Shown here: positions 48,213-59,741 of the stretch, piece after piece
Layout: the number at the start of each line of letters is the position of its first letter
How positions within the stretch are numbered: position 1 is the first letter of the stretch
Source of the DNA: Hormiphora californensis
Lineage: Eukaryota > Ctenophora > Tentaculata > Cydippida > Pleurobrachiidae
Reading direction: 5' to 3'
DNA: 64,000 bases
Assembly (NCBI GenBank): GCA_020137815.1
Contig: CM035356.1
Location: 2,973,563-3,037,562, forward strand
Made by a program: the position numbers and the translations under genes
The notes under the pieces: generated by a model
What the model was told of the DNA's origin: nothing
What the model saw: only the letters and a program-made list of their open reading frames with translations
Database searches by the model: none

Positions 48213-48779
48213 CACGAAAAATATGGAATATTTTTATCCCGCTATAACACGGTTCATATGAATAAATTGATTGAATTCATCAGTTAACTTTTAGTCTGCA
48301 CTTTGTACGATCACGGTATTGTTCAAGGAGTCTGCAACGCAGCCCAACAACAACAAGTGGACTATATCACTTTCCAGGAAGGGGAAGTCTTGATAACAAT
48401 ATAACAATGACCCAAACAAAAATTTTTCAAAAGAAAAATGGTAACAAGCCGCACACTTGGGCCCTTTGGGGCCCACTTGCAGTCCCGGGATTTCCCCCGT
48501 CTCCTTGGGGCCCTTAAAAACCAAGACCCCAAAAAATGTATCGTAAAGGGGAAAAGTAGCATATGCTACAGATCCTCCACGACCGCACACACATGAGTGT
48601 TCTCAGGGGGTTTTTTCGACAAAAAATAAATTTAAAAAATTTATAAAAAATTTTTTTTTAAAAAGTCACCCACTCGTTTTCCAAATTTTTTGGGTTCGCG
48701 TGATTTATTTTTTTTACCACGCGCGCCGGCCGGCAAAAAAAACCCGCAGCGCTTTAATAACGCGAGCTAATTTAAAAAT

Positions 48780-49046
48780 AACCCCCCCCTTTTCCCCTTT
48801 CCCCTTCCCCTTTCCCCTTCCCCCTTTCCCCTTTCCCTTTCCCTTTTCCCCTTTCCCCTTCCCGCTTCCCTTCCCTTCCCTTCCCCTTCCCCCCCTTCCT
48901 TCCCTTCCCTTTCCCCTTTCCCCTTCCCCCTTTCCCCTTCCCCCTTTCCCCTTTTCCCTTCCCTTCCCTTCCCCCCCCTTCCCTTCCCCCCTTCCTTTCC
49001 CCCTTCCCTTCCCTTTTTTCCCCTTTCCTTTTTTTCCCTTTTTTTT

Positions 49047-49078
<32 letters not shown>

Positions 49079-50395
49079 CCCATTTCCCTTTTTCCCTTTC
49101 CTTTTTTTTCCCTTTTTCCCTTTTTTTTTTCCCTCCCCTTCCCTTTTTTTTCCCCCCTTTCCCTTTTTTTTTCCCTTTTTTTTCCCTTTTTTTTTTTTTT
49201 TTTTCCCCCCCTTTTTTCCCTTTTTTTTTTTGGGCCGTTTTTCCCCTTTCCCTTTTTTTCCCTTTTCCCTTTTTCCCTTTCCCCTTTTTTTTTTTTTTTT
49301 TTTTTTTCCCTTTTCCCTTTTTTTTTTTTTTCCCCTCTCCCCGTTCGCCCCTTTTTTTTTTCCCTTTTTCCCGGTTTTTTTTTTTCCCCTTTTCCCACCC
49401 CCCCTTTTTCCTTTTCCCTTTTTTCCCATTTTTTTTTTTCCCTTTTTTTTTTTTTCCGGGTTTTTTTTCCCTTTTTTTTTCTTTTCCTTTTTTTCCCTTT
49501 TTTTTTTTTTTTCCTTTTTTCCCTTTTTTTTTTTTTTTTTTCCTTTTTTTCCCGGGGGGGGGGGTTCCCTTTCCCCCTTTCCCTTTTTCCCCTTTCCCCT
49601 TCCCTTCCCCCTTTCCCATTTGCCTTTTCGGGCCTTTTCCCCTTCCCCTTCCCCCTTTCCCTTCCCTTCCCCCCTTCCCTTGCCCCTTTTTTCCCCTTCC
49701 CCCTTCCCTTTCCCTTCCCCCTTTCCCCCTTTCCCCTTCCCCCGGGGGTTTCCCCTTTCCCTTCCCTTCCCTTTCCCTTCCCCTTTTCCCTTTTCCGGCC
49801 GCTTCCCTTTCCCTTCCCTTCCCCTTTCCCTTTTCCATTCCCTGGCCCCCCCCTCCTTTTTCCCCCCCTGTCCCCTTCCCTTTTCCGCTTCCCCCTTCCC
49901 TTTCCCTTCCCTTTCCTTCCTTTCCCCTTTCCGCCCTTCCCCTTCCCTTTCCCTTCCCTTCCCTTTTTCCTTCCCTTTTTCCCTTTTCCCTTCCCTTCCC
50001 TTCCCTTGGGGCCCTTCCTTTCCCTTCCCTTCCCCTTCCCCTGTTCCCCTTTTTTTCCCTTTCCCTGGGGGTTTTTCCCTTGCCCTTTCCCCTTTCCCTT
50101 TTCCCCCTTTCCCTTTCCCCCATTCCCCTTTCCCCCCTTTCCCCCCCTTTTCCCCTTCCCTTCCCTTCCCTTCCCTTTTCCCCTTCCCCTTCCCTTGCCC
50201 TTCCCTTCCCTTCCCCTTTTTTGGCCCTTTTCCCTTTCCCCTGGGCCCTTCCCCCTTCCCGTTTGCCCTTCCCTTCCCTTCCCTTTCCCCCCTTTTCCCC
50301 CCTTTCCCTTCCCTTCCGCCCTTTTCCCTTCCCCCTTCCCCCCCTTCCCTTTTTCCCTTTTCCCTTTCCCTTTCCCTTCCGTTTTCCTTTTTTTC
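48780..50395. repeat. 1.6-kb pure pyrimidine tract (CCCTTT-like)
   Basis: Plus strand is nearly all C and T in runs of 2-20, with rare G clusters. Frames up to 582 codons (Pro/Phe/Leu/Ser) and their Gly/Lys/Arg mirror frames are artefacts. Run lengths look inflated. Confidence 0.95.
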
Positions 50396-52480
50396 AGTTT
50401 TTTTCAACCTCTACCCTTTTCGCAGTTATTTTTTGGGAAAATGAATAAATTTCCCCCCTTTTCCGCCCCCTCCTTTTCCCGACCACATAAAAGCGATGTT
50501 CCCCTTAATTATCTTCCCAATTTTTGTAGGTTTAAAAACCAAAAGAAAGGGCCCCCCGGGGGCCAGAGACGAGAAGGGACGACAGGAGGGAAACATGTTT
50601 GTATTGCATTGGGGTTTTTTATCTAGAATTCATCGGTTTCCCCTTTTAATCAAATAAATCAGTACGGTCCCCTTTTTAAGTACGGGGTCAACAACTTTTA
50701 AAAAAGGGACTGATCACACCGTTTCGTTCTGGGGAGGGTTCGGTTTTAAACCAAACAACCAAAAATTTGGGACCCCGGGGTTTTAAAGTGCGAGAGAACC
50801 CCCGGGGAAAGAAAAACCAGAAGCGAGAGAATCAGAAGAGAGAATCAGGAGAGAGAATCAGGAGAGAGAATTAGGAGAGAGAACCAGAAGCGAGAGAACC
50901 AGGAGAGAGAATTAGGAGAAAGTGAAGGGTACACTGTGCCCAAAGTTCGCTCAGGGGGCAATTACATTGTGTGCTTTTTCAAGCAAATACCTTATGGCCC
51001 AGGGGACTTCCATTATAATAAGAGCGGGTTTTTAAAATAAACTGCAATACCATCTGAACTTGAAGCAGGCCGCAGTGGCAGCAGGTCAGAGCTTTAATGC
51101 TCCGGATTTTTTAACATTCCTCCATCGAGAACTGTGTGTGATCGTAGTGTTGTGTTGCTTGACAAAGAGGCTTGTATTGCTTATAATTGTACTCCGATCT
51201 ATCGACTGCCTATAATATCATAGTTGGTATTATTAGTACCAATAAACTTAATAAGTTTGTTATAATTTTTATTCTTATTGCTATTCGTTTGAATTGTGGT
51301 GAATAAGAATTTCAAAGGGGGGGGGGGGGGTTTTGCATGACGAAAAATCAGGATCTGGTGATACGGTGCAGTCGAGGGGGGGAGTATTTAGTTTGCATGC
51401 GGGAAATACATAACAACAACAACAACAACTGTCTGCAAATATTTTCCAGCAAGTACGTGTGAAATGATTAGGAAGTTGGTGCATCCTGCTTGTTAACGTG
51501 TATAACTAACGTGCTAAATTGTATTAGATAATATCTATCGTCATTCCAAAAACGATTACGAACTGATAATCTTTTTCTATTGACAAGTTATTACTGGTCC
51601 ACCAGTTATAATTTCTCCACGGTACACGCAGTTTTAAAATTTCGCTCTCCCTATTTTCTTTAGCTGCAGCTTGAGCTATAAACTAAAAGAGCTCATTATA
51701 GTCACTTGAATTATTTAATAGGAATCTATAATTGCTACCATTGGTACTACCAAGTTTCAGTTTTGTAACTGATTACTGAGATCAGACATCACCCATTTTT
51801 ATAGGGGAAGGGTGGGGACGGGTTGTTATGTTCCAACCCTCCTTTACATTTGTAAAAAGGGCGGAGCTCTCGAAAAGGGGGTCGAGCTAGGCAAGGGATG
51901 GGGTGAAATGATGTAATCTTTGTTTTTTCCAATATTTCTATATATACCTGGCCTTGAGGTACTGGGATGGAACTGGGATGATCTAATCATTGGAATATTA
52001 TTAGGGCAAGGGGACTAGCAACTTATACCCACTATCTCTAATAGTTCATTTGATTTTGTCACACCATGACTTATTAGATATACTGCATATGATGAAATCA
52101 TTGTTATCATAACATATTCAGCTACTTGAATTATAATTTATAACATAAGCAGCTGCCAAGAATGACAATTATAGCATGTATTGTAATTCAGTGAATTGTA
52201 ATTCGGAATTTGACTGATCCCGATCCAGGAATACTATTCTCGGAATACTATTCTCTTCACCATAATATGCAATGTGATATAATTCTCAGCTCCCATTGTT
52301 TGCCAAATAGATCCACAATTAAGTTTTGTACGGTCAAAATTATATGCCACTAACATTATAACATTATATATATATACCATATATATATATATAATGTTAT
52401 ATATATATATAATGTTATATATATACCATAAATATTCCCAAATAACAACATTTTCTATTCTCTGCAATTTTTTAGTTTCC
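50396..52480. other. No gene recognised
   Basis: Holds damaged sequence to about 50815, a 17-18-bp minisatellite (GAATCAGGAGAGA, 50815-50935), and AT-rich unique sequence with a short TATATA palindrome at 52362-52430. I see no exon. Confidence 0.5.
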
Positions 52481-52488
52481 TCGCCTAA

Positions 52489-52696
52489 ATGGAGCTTATT
52501 TTCGCCATCGCCTCCAAGATCGACAGCCCGACGGGTAAAAGTGCCAAGAAGCTTCAGCTGCATGTCACTGAGAATAACAGGAGACGTAATGAGGAGGATG
52601 GGGGCCCCTCTACTGGACCCTGCAGTAGTGGTTGTCGTGATGATGCGGCAGACCCCCTGGCTGATACCCATGTGGTATGGTACCCTAAACCTTTTG
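52489..52696 (+). CDS. Weak candidate exon, product unrecognised
   Basis: Reads MELIFAIASKIDSPTGKSAK..., about 69 codons to a GT donor (TTTTG|GTAAGA), after a TTTTTTAG acceptor at about 52480. Codon use resembles the real exons of the window. However, another plus frame and a minus frame are also open across it, so the frame is undecided. A possible partner exon lies at about 54706-54778 (acceptor CTGTGGCAG, donor TTC|GTATGA). Confidence 0.3.
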
Positions 52697-52903
52697 GTAA
52701 GACTTGTCAATTATGTATTGTGTCTAGCTGAATAAATTTCCCGATAAGATATTACCAATATTTGCCCATAATCCTAATATAATTAGGATTATGAGCAAGG
52801 TGCAAAATTTTCCCACGCGGGGAGCAAGAAGATATACCATCTCACTAGGTATTTTGTAACTCCCAATTCAGACAGTAAATCATTACCATATATCAGTAAT
52901 CAT

Positions 52904-52975
52904 CTGTCAGAGCATTGGCCTGATCTCAATTCATCTTATTCGCTCGAGAACTGTGGTCAGAGCATTGGCCTGACA
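52904..52975. mobile_element. Miniature element with duplicated 17-bp core (copy 2)
   Basis: 72 bp; TCAGAGCATTGGCCTGA occurs at both ends (reverse complement of copy 1), with CGAGAACTGTGG between. It is flanked on both sides by the 9-mer AGTAATCAT (52895-52903, 52976-52984), a convincing target-site duplication. Confidence 0.85.
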
Positions 52976-53092
52976 AGTAATCATTACAATGCCGACCATT
53001 TGCATTATTCATTAACACGAAATATAAAATCTTCGTGCCCATCCTTGAGCAGTAATAAGGTGCGGTTCATCCTGGGATAGCTATACAAGCCT

Positions 53093-53760
53093 TGCATGAT
53101 CAGCATATCATATGGGTCTTGTGATCAGTATATCATATGGGTCTTGTGATCAGCATATCATATGGGTCTTGTGATCAGTATATCATATGGGTCTTGTGAT
53201 CAGTATTATATGATATGGGTCTTGTGATCAGTATTATATGATATGGGTCTTGTGATCAGTAAAGTCGGATTTTTTGAAACTGTCACCCCCCTGAGTTTTC
53301 AAATTTCTTTAAATGACCATAAGTCCGGTTCCTGATGAGATAGAGACTTAAAATTTGGAGGTTATAAAGATCTTGCTAAGTTCTTCCGAACCTCCAAATT
53401 TCAAGTCTCTATCTTATAACCGGAGATATGACAAATTTGTTATTTCAGGGGGGTGACAGTTTCAAAAAATCAGACTTTATATGATATGGGTCTTGTGATC
53501 AGTATGGATCTTGTGATCAGTATATCATATGGGTCTTGTGATCAGTAAGACTGATCACAAGATCAGGGGGGTGACAGTTTCAAAAAATCAGACTTTATAT
53601 GATATGGGTCTTGTGACAAATTTGTTATTTCAGGGGGGTGACAGTTTCAAAAAATCAGACTTTATATGATATGGGTCTTGTGATCAGTATATCACATGGG
53701 TCTTGTGATCAGTATATCACATGGGTCTTGTGATCAGTATATCACATGGGTCAATTGTCC
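53093..53760. repeat. 23-bp minisatellite
   Basis: Unit ATATCATATGGGTCTTGTGA-TCAGT, about a dozen copies before and after an inserted foldback element. Confidence 0.9.
53262..53477. mobile_element. 216-bp foldback element in the minisatellite
   Basis: AAGTCGGATTTTTTGAAACT and the rest of the arm is mirrored at the right end (AGTTTCAAAAAATCAGACTT). Flanks are TA on both sides. Two extra copies of only its right end (GGGGGTGACAGTTTC) occur at about 53566 and 53634. Confidence 0.88.
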
Positions 53761-54794
53761 GTGCGATCCATATTATATGATAGCTATCACAAGACCCATA
53801 TTAGTTATCAATATCATAAAGGTCAAAAGCAAAATTCACGTGATTCCTGATCTAACCAAACAGAGAGAATTAAATAAATAAATACAGAATGATATGCAGT
53901 TCATTTATACTATAAATAACTGAATATGAAAGTGAAGATAGAGAGATACCAAATGAAGATGTTATGTTTCATATTAATCTGGAGCCAGCTTATATTGAAC
54001 TGCATATCATTCTGCATTTGTTTATTTCAGTTTGCTAAGAATTTCTGAGCTCCTCATGAGCATTATATGAGTATTGATGTAAACAAACACGCTTGAAAAT
54101 ACTTGAGTATACTATGTACTTGAGCATAATTAAAATAACATATGATATTCTGTAACAATTCTTGTTGAGTGTTTCTGTCTTGAGCCAAAAATTACCTTGT
54201 TACCGTACTAGATCACCTAAAACAGAGAAAAAGAAAGACAAGCAAGAGATATACATAATAGGAAACCTTTAAAAAAGGGTTTTTTCTAAAAGTATTCATT
54301 TCAAAAATTTTCCCTTTTCCCTCCCCAATTCTATTTCTGTTTTTTGACCAAAAAACTTATTTGGAGTATGTCAGATTAAAATCCAAGAAAATAAAAGTTT
54401 CACTAATGGTGCTTACACATGTGATTTTTAAAAGTGTTTTTCCCGTGGGGCCCCCCTCCTTTTGGGTCAGTAGCTTGACATGGACTTGTTATAGTTCATC
54501 AAACATAGGCATTGGGGTTTGGGGGGGGGGGGGGGGGGGCAATTTTTTAGGAGGGGACGAGGGGGGAGGGGGGGGTCGATGATTTTAATTGTTCAAGTTG
54601 GCAATACCATGTTTTTTGCGTTGTTAGTTGCTATAGTTCACCACTTTCAATGTTTATAAATCCCAATATTATTATTTTACTCAACGAGCTTTAATTCTGT
54701 GGCAGATAATGACCCTCGTCTCTTCCATTCTCGATGACGGTATCCTTTACTCCGCTGCCGCGGCTGCTACAGTCTTCGTATGAGTTTTGGAAAA

Positions 54795-55150
54795 CCATGG
54801 TAACTTAATGTAGTGGTATATGGGTAATTGGTTCAGGAGTTTGATCTCTGGAAATCTCCATGGTAACTATAATGTGGTTAGTGGTTACTAATGTGGTTAC
54901 TAATTTGGTTACCATGGTATGTTGTATCTCTAGAAATCTCCATGGTAACTATAATGTGGTTAGTGGTTTCCTATGGGGTACTAATGTGGTGCCATGGTAT
55001 GTTTATTCAGAAATTCCATGGTAACTATAGGTGGTTAGTGGTACTGGTATTATGGTTGGGTTACTAATGTGCGTTGACCATGGTATGGTTTGTATCGGTT
55101 TTATTCTAGAAATATCCATGGTAACTATAGTGGAGGGGTTATTAGGTATT
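54795..55150. repeat. About 80-90-bp tandem repeat, decaying
   Basis: Four imperfect copies of a unit with AAATCTCCATGGTAACTATA and GTGGTTACCATGGTATG. Accuracy falls toward 55200-55500 where G, C and A runs inflate. Confidence 0.8.
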
Positions 55151-55499
55151 ATTGTGGTAACTAATGCGGTTACTAATGTGGTAATAAGGGGGAAAACCAC
55201 GTGGGTTTCAAGGGTTTATTTTTGAAAAGAATTTAAATTTGGAGGGGAAAAGCGGGGAGCACAAAAACCCGACCCCCGCGCGGCAAGGGGGGGGAGGGGC
55301 CCCCCCCCAAAGGGGAAGGGGAAAACCAGGGGGAGGGGGGGCGGGAGAGGGGGGGGGTGGGGGGACGGAGAGAGGGAGGAGAGAGCGACGAGAGGGGTAA
55401 AGAGTGGGGGAAAGGAGGGGGGTGGGGGGGGAAAAAGGGAGAAAATTTCCCGAATAGGGGGGGTTTTTTTAAAAAATTTTCTTCCTTTCCTCTCTCCCT

Positions 55500-57014
55500 C
55501 TCTTTTTCCTCTCTTCTAACGGCGAACGAGGGCCATTTTTGTAAGAAAAAGAAAGACCCAGCGACAGCTTGCGAGAGAGAATGAGGGGGAGCAGGAGAAA
55601 GGGATATCGCCTAGGGGAAAAAAGATGAATGTGAGTAGAAAGGGAGAAAGAAAGAAGAGAGAGAGAGAGAGAGAAAGAGAGAAAGAAGAGAAAGAGAGAA
55701 AGACGGAGTTGAGACAGCTGTAGATTAAAATGAAATGCACTGACAGAATAAAAGGAGACAAGCTCACTCAAAGAGAATAAACTGCTTTTAAATATCTCAT
55801 AAATTACCCTTCATTCAATTTCGTTTTGTCACTTTACTCTATGACTCCCAAGCTATTTCTCTACTAGAGATATCTAAGATATAACGCGTGTGGAAGTATC
55901 GTGATCCAAGACACAGCTTCATTTAAAGCAGTTGTCCAATTTTGGGTAACCCCAATTTAGATCATAGTCGTGTACGTCGCATCGCTTCATTTTCTCTTTC
56001 GTCTTTTCTTGCTGCGGTAAATTATAACACACCGTCTCCTCCTTCTGCGCCTTGAGATCAAGGTAATTTCACTGTACATGTGTGTGTGCAGTTGACACAC
56101 GAGCGCATACACGTTGCGTACGGTCGTAGAAAGAAGAGGGATTGTGTGAGAGAGAGAGTGGGAGAGAGAGGGAGAGAAAGTCAGAATGCAAATGATCCAG
56201 GCTAAGTGGAACACTCTTCTTTTCATTGTTCCCTCTTTGACTCTCTCTCTCTATTTCGCTGACTCTCTCACTCTGACTCTCTCACTCTGACTCTCTCTTT
56301 AACTTGGATAAAGACTGACCTAAGGTCAGTCTAGAAGAGAGAGAGGGAGAGGGAGATCAGAGAGATATAAAGATAGAAAAAGGAGATATCGCTCTGGTGC
56401 CACCGTTCCTTGCCTGGTTCTTTCCGTTGTTACAGCAGCCCATCATCAACAATCTGAATTACTCAGCTCTTCTTTCTCTCATATCCTCCTTTGGTTTCCC
56501 CTCCTCTGCTGCAGGATCATTATACATATCTTGTTTTGGGATCTTCATATTGAGCCATGGATAGTTCTTCTAGTGCGGTAGCAGCCCCTTCAGGTACGGT
56601 AACAAGGTTGCTGAATATGGGTAGCTTTTTGATCCGTACAGACAAGTTGGATGTACAGTCGGAGCCCGATTTACCGGGGGATGCTCCGGGGCTGTCTGCA
56701 GGCGCCGCGACCCCATCTGAGCGGACTGTTAAATGGGGCCTGGCGCTGCCAGACAGCTCGGAGGAAGGATTTTGGTTGGGAAAGACCCGTTGCTGAGATG
56801 GTTTCCCCATTTGCAGTAGTAATACCAGCAATACTACTAATACTGTCCGGTATAGGGCAGGATCTGCTGACTATCTTTCTCTCCTTCTCTCTCCCTCCAT
56901 CTCTCCCCTCTCTCCCTCCATCTCTCTCTCCCTCTCTTCTTTGAATTGTAATCCAGTGATCTGTGCGTGTAATAGCTGATCATCGGGCATTGTTGAAGCT
57001 TGGGATCCCTGGAT

Positions 57015-57050
<36 letters not shown>

Positions 57051-57850
57051 ACTGGAGGAGAGTCAATATTGCGTGAGATATCTGCAGTACAGTAGGGAGA
57101 TACAGATATAGATCTCAAGAGATGCAGAGATCTTAGTTTGAGAGTTCTGTAATCACTCGTCGTCATTTGTGTACTGTGTAGTACGATTCAGGTACGGTAA
57201 ATTTTGAGAGGGAGAGAAAAGGCGAAAGGAAGAGAGAGAGAGAAAGCCCTCTGATCTCCTGTAAAACCTCAAGCGCCTGCTTTTGACGTGCAAAGAAATA
57301 TTTTTAACACCATCGCATCTTAATTTTTTGTCTCTCACTCTCTCTCTCTCTCTCCCTCTCTCTCTCTCTCACTCTCTCTCTCTGACTCTCTCCCTCTAGT
57401 CTCTCTCTCTCTCTCTCTCTCTTTGACTCTCTCTCTCTCTCTCTGACTCTCTCCCTCCCCATGTATAATACCTCTCCACGGTCTTCTTCGCTGTTAATCT
57501 GTTTTCTCTCCCAGAACTCTCATCTTTCTCGCAAGTCTTCTTCTCCTTCTTTGGCATCTCTTGTCGAATAGCCAACAATAGTTACGAGAGAGAGAGAGGG
57601 AGAGAAACATCTTTTATTTCCTGATCTATTATATTTGTGTGTGATCATCTCATTTCAAATGGTAATCCTCACGAGAAAAATTACAACAACAAACAAGCGC
57701 TAACAACAATTTCGATCAATCAATATATAATCATTTCTCTCTCGCTCTGCGTTGAATTGGAGCTCACCCAGCAGCTCCCATGTGAGCTGGTAGAAACACC
57801 CCGGCACTATGTATTGTTTCCTATCTCCCGCAGCAAAACACGGTGCACAC
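55500..57850. other. Microsatellite-rich stretch without a supported gene
   Basis: GA/CT tracts at 55655-55705, 56150-56290, 57015-57050 and 57335-57455. An 80-codon frame at 56557-56796 starts MDSSSSAVAAPSGTVTRLL but runs through a mini-hairpin element and has no family resemblance. Confidence 0.5.
56692..56756. mobile_element. 65-bp hairpin element (copy A)
   Basis: CTGTCTGCAGGCGCCGCGAC is mirrored by GGCGCTGCCAGACAG. The loop has GACCCCATCTGAGCG, shared with copy B at 63497-63576. Flanks GCTCCGGGG and GCTCGGAGG may be a decayed 9-bp duplication. Confidence 0.65.
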
Positions 57851-57853
57851 AAG

Positions 57854-59741
57854 ATGAGCAGCTCCAGCTCCTCCAGCTCTCCCGGGACTCAGGGTGTGCC
57901 AGTTCTTACCGGACCCGGCAACGTCAGATACCTTCCTGTAAGTGTACTATTTTGTGATTCATATATTCACAGTTCTTACATTTGGTATTTATAACTTCAC
58001 ACTACTTACATTCGATAGCAACAACTTCACAGTTCTTACATTTGATAGCTAAAACTTCACACTACTTACATTTGAATATACAACTTCACAGTTCTTACAT
58101 TTGGTAGCTAAAACTTCACAGTTCTTACATTTGGTAGCTAAAACTTCACAGTTCTTACATTTAAAGATAGGGTAACCAGTAACCACACACCAAAGTTAAA
58201 ATTAAAATTAAAATTTTGATTTTAAACCCGCGGCCGTTAAAATTTCTCTCCCCATTCTAAAAGTAACAATCTCACGCACGATTTTGACGGTCGCGTTGGA
58301 TGACAACATTTAAAACGCCGTCTAAATCGCGCGCGAAATTGTTACTTTTAGAATGGGGGAGAGAAATTTTAACGGCCGCTGGTGTGTGCGGATTTAAAAT
58401 CAAAATTTTAATTTTAATTTTAACTTTGGTATGTGGTAACCCATACAACTCGACAGTTCTTACATTTAAAGATACAACTCGACAGTTCTTACATTTGATA
58501 GCTAAAACTTCACAGTTCTAACATTTGAAGAAACAATTTCACAGTTCTTACATTAGGTAGCTAGAAACTCACAATTTAAAACCCCTAATAGGCGGAGGTT
58601 TCTATCAACACGAAGCAGGGCAGTAACGTGTTCCTGAAAAGATCCGTCGACCTCAACAAGCCCCAGGGACACGCAACAAACATCAATATAGGTTTGTGGA
58701 GATTAGGCCTAATTAGGTTGCAAATTTAAAAAAGATAAAGATTAACTCCTTATTAAAGAATAAAGATGAATCCTATCTCAAGTGAATCTAAATCTTCCAG
58801 GTTCGTTTAATGGGAACATGCACCGGTCAGCACATCTCTCAAAAGACAACTACGAACGAGAGTGGAACAAAACGTTAGTCAACCCCCGTACAGTTAATCT
58901 AGCATACCCCTACTCCTTCCACCGTAGTACCCCAGCATCCCCTTACTTTACCCCTTCCACCGTACTACCCCAGCTTCCCCTTACTTTACCCCGTCCACCG
59001 TACTACCCCAGCTTCCCCTTACTTTACCCCGTCCACCGTACTACCCCAGCTTCCCCTTACTTTACCCCTTCCACCGTACTACCCCAGCTTCCCCTTACTT
59101 TACCCCGTCCACCGTACTACCCCAGCTTCCCCTTACTTTACCCCGTCCACCGTACTACCCCAGCTTCCCCTTACTTTACCCCGTCCACCGTACTACCCCA
59201 GCTTCCCCTTACTTTACCCCTTCCACCGTACTACCCCAGCATCCCCTTACTTTACCCCTTCCACCGTACTACCCCAGCTTCCCCTTACTTTACCCCGTCC
59301 ACCGTACTACCCCAGCTTCCCCTTACTTTACCCCGTCCACCGTACTACCCCAGCTTCCCCTTACTTTACCCCTTCCACCGTACTACCCCAGCTTCCCCTT
59401 ACTTTACCCCGTCCACCGTACTACCCCAGCTTCCCCTTACTTTACCCCGTCCACCATACTACCCCAGCTTCCCCTTACTTTACCCCTTCCACCGTACTAC
59501 CCCATCTTTCTCTTACTTTACCCCGTCCACCGTACTACCCCTGCTTCCTCTTGATTTACCCCTTCCGGTCTTCCCCGGCCCCTTTAATCCCCCTCCTCAC
59601 CTTATCCCCGTGGCGTCTGATTTTATGACCACCTCTGACCACCTCATCAATATTTTCAGGACCCTGAATAAGAGAACGAACGTTAGCCGAGCAGACCAGT
59701 ATGAGATGGACAAGAGGTGTAATAAGCAACTTCGATACTAA
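57854..59741 (+). CDS. Four-exon gene, small basic protein, unrecognised
   Basis: Exons 57854-57937, 58592-58691, 58801-58873, 59660-59741; phases 0, 1, 2 agree at every junction, giving 112 codons plus stop. It begins with a Ser-rich head (MSSSSSSSSPGTQGVPVLTG), then AEVSINTKQGSNVFLKRSV, HLSKDNYEREWNKT, and a charged tail TLNKRTNVSRADQYEMDK...KQLRY. There is no signal peptide or transmembrane segment. I do not recognise the family. Donors CCT|GTAAGT, ATAG|GTTTGT and AC|GTTAGT; acceptors TAATAG, TCTTCCAG and ATTTTCAG. The first intron carries a minisatellite with a foldback inserted; the third carries a 38-bp minisatellite that keeps a long spurious frame open. Confidence 0.7.
57965..58570. 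repeat. About 30-bp minisatellite interrupted by a foldback
   Basis: Unit ACTTCACAGTTCTTACATTT-GGTAGCTAAA, copies at 57965-58165 and again at 58445-58570. Confidence 0.88.
58185..58435. mobile_element. 251-bp foldback element with GTAACC flanks
   Basis: Arms begin ACACACCAAAGTTAAAATTA and are mirrored (TAATTTTAACTTTGGTATGT); the inner arm includes TTAAAATTTCTCTCCCCATT. The flanking 6-mer GTAACC occurs at 58179-58184 and 58436-58441. Confidence 0.85.
58907..59568. repeat. 38-bp intronic minisatellite
   Basis: About 17 copies of CTTCCACCGTACTACCCCAG-CTTCCCCTTACTTTACCC. The unit length is not a multiple of three, yet all stops are absent, so a 319-codon frame runs through. The splice phases of the surrounding gene place it in an intron. 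Confidence 0.92.

Noticed and set aside
48700-50448. 582-codon Pro/Phe-rich frame and its Lys/Gly mirror frames
   Set aside because: Produced by a C/T-only tract that cannot contain stops on the plus strand; no domain is seen.
58782-59741. 319-codon frame with repeated TPASPYFTPSTVLPQ
   Set aside because: It runs through a 38-bp minisatellite. The GTTAGT donor at 58874 and TTTTCAG acceptor at 59659 restore phase, so the repeat is intronic.
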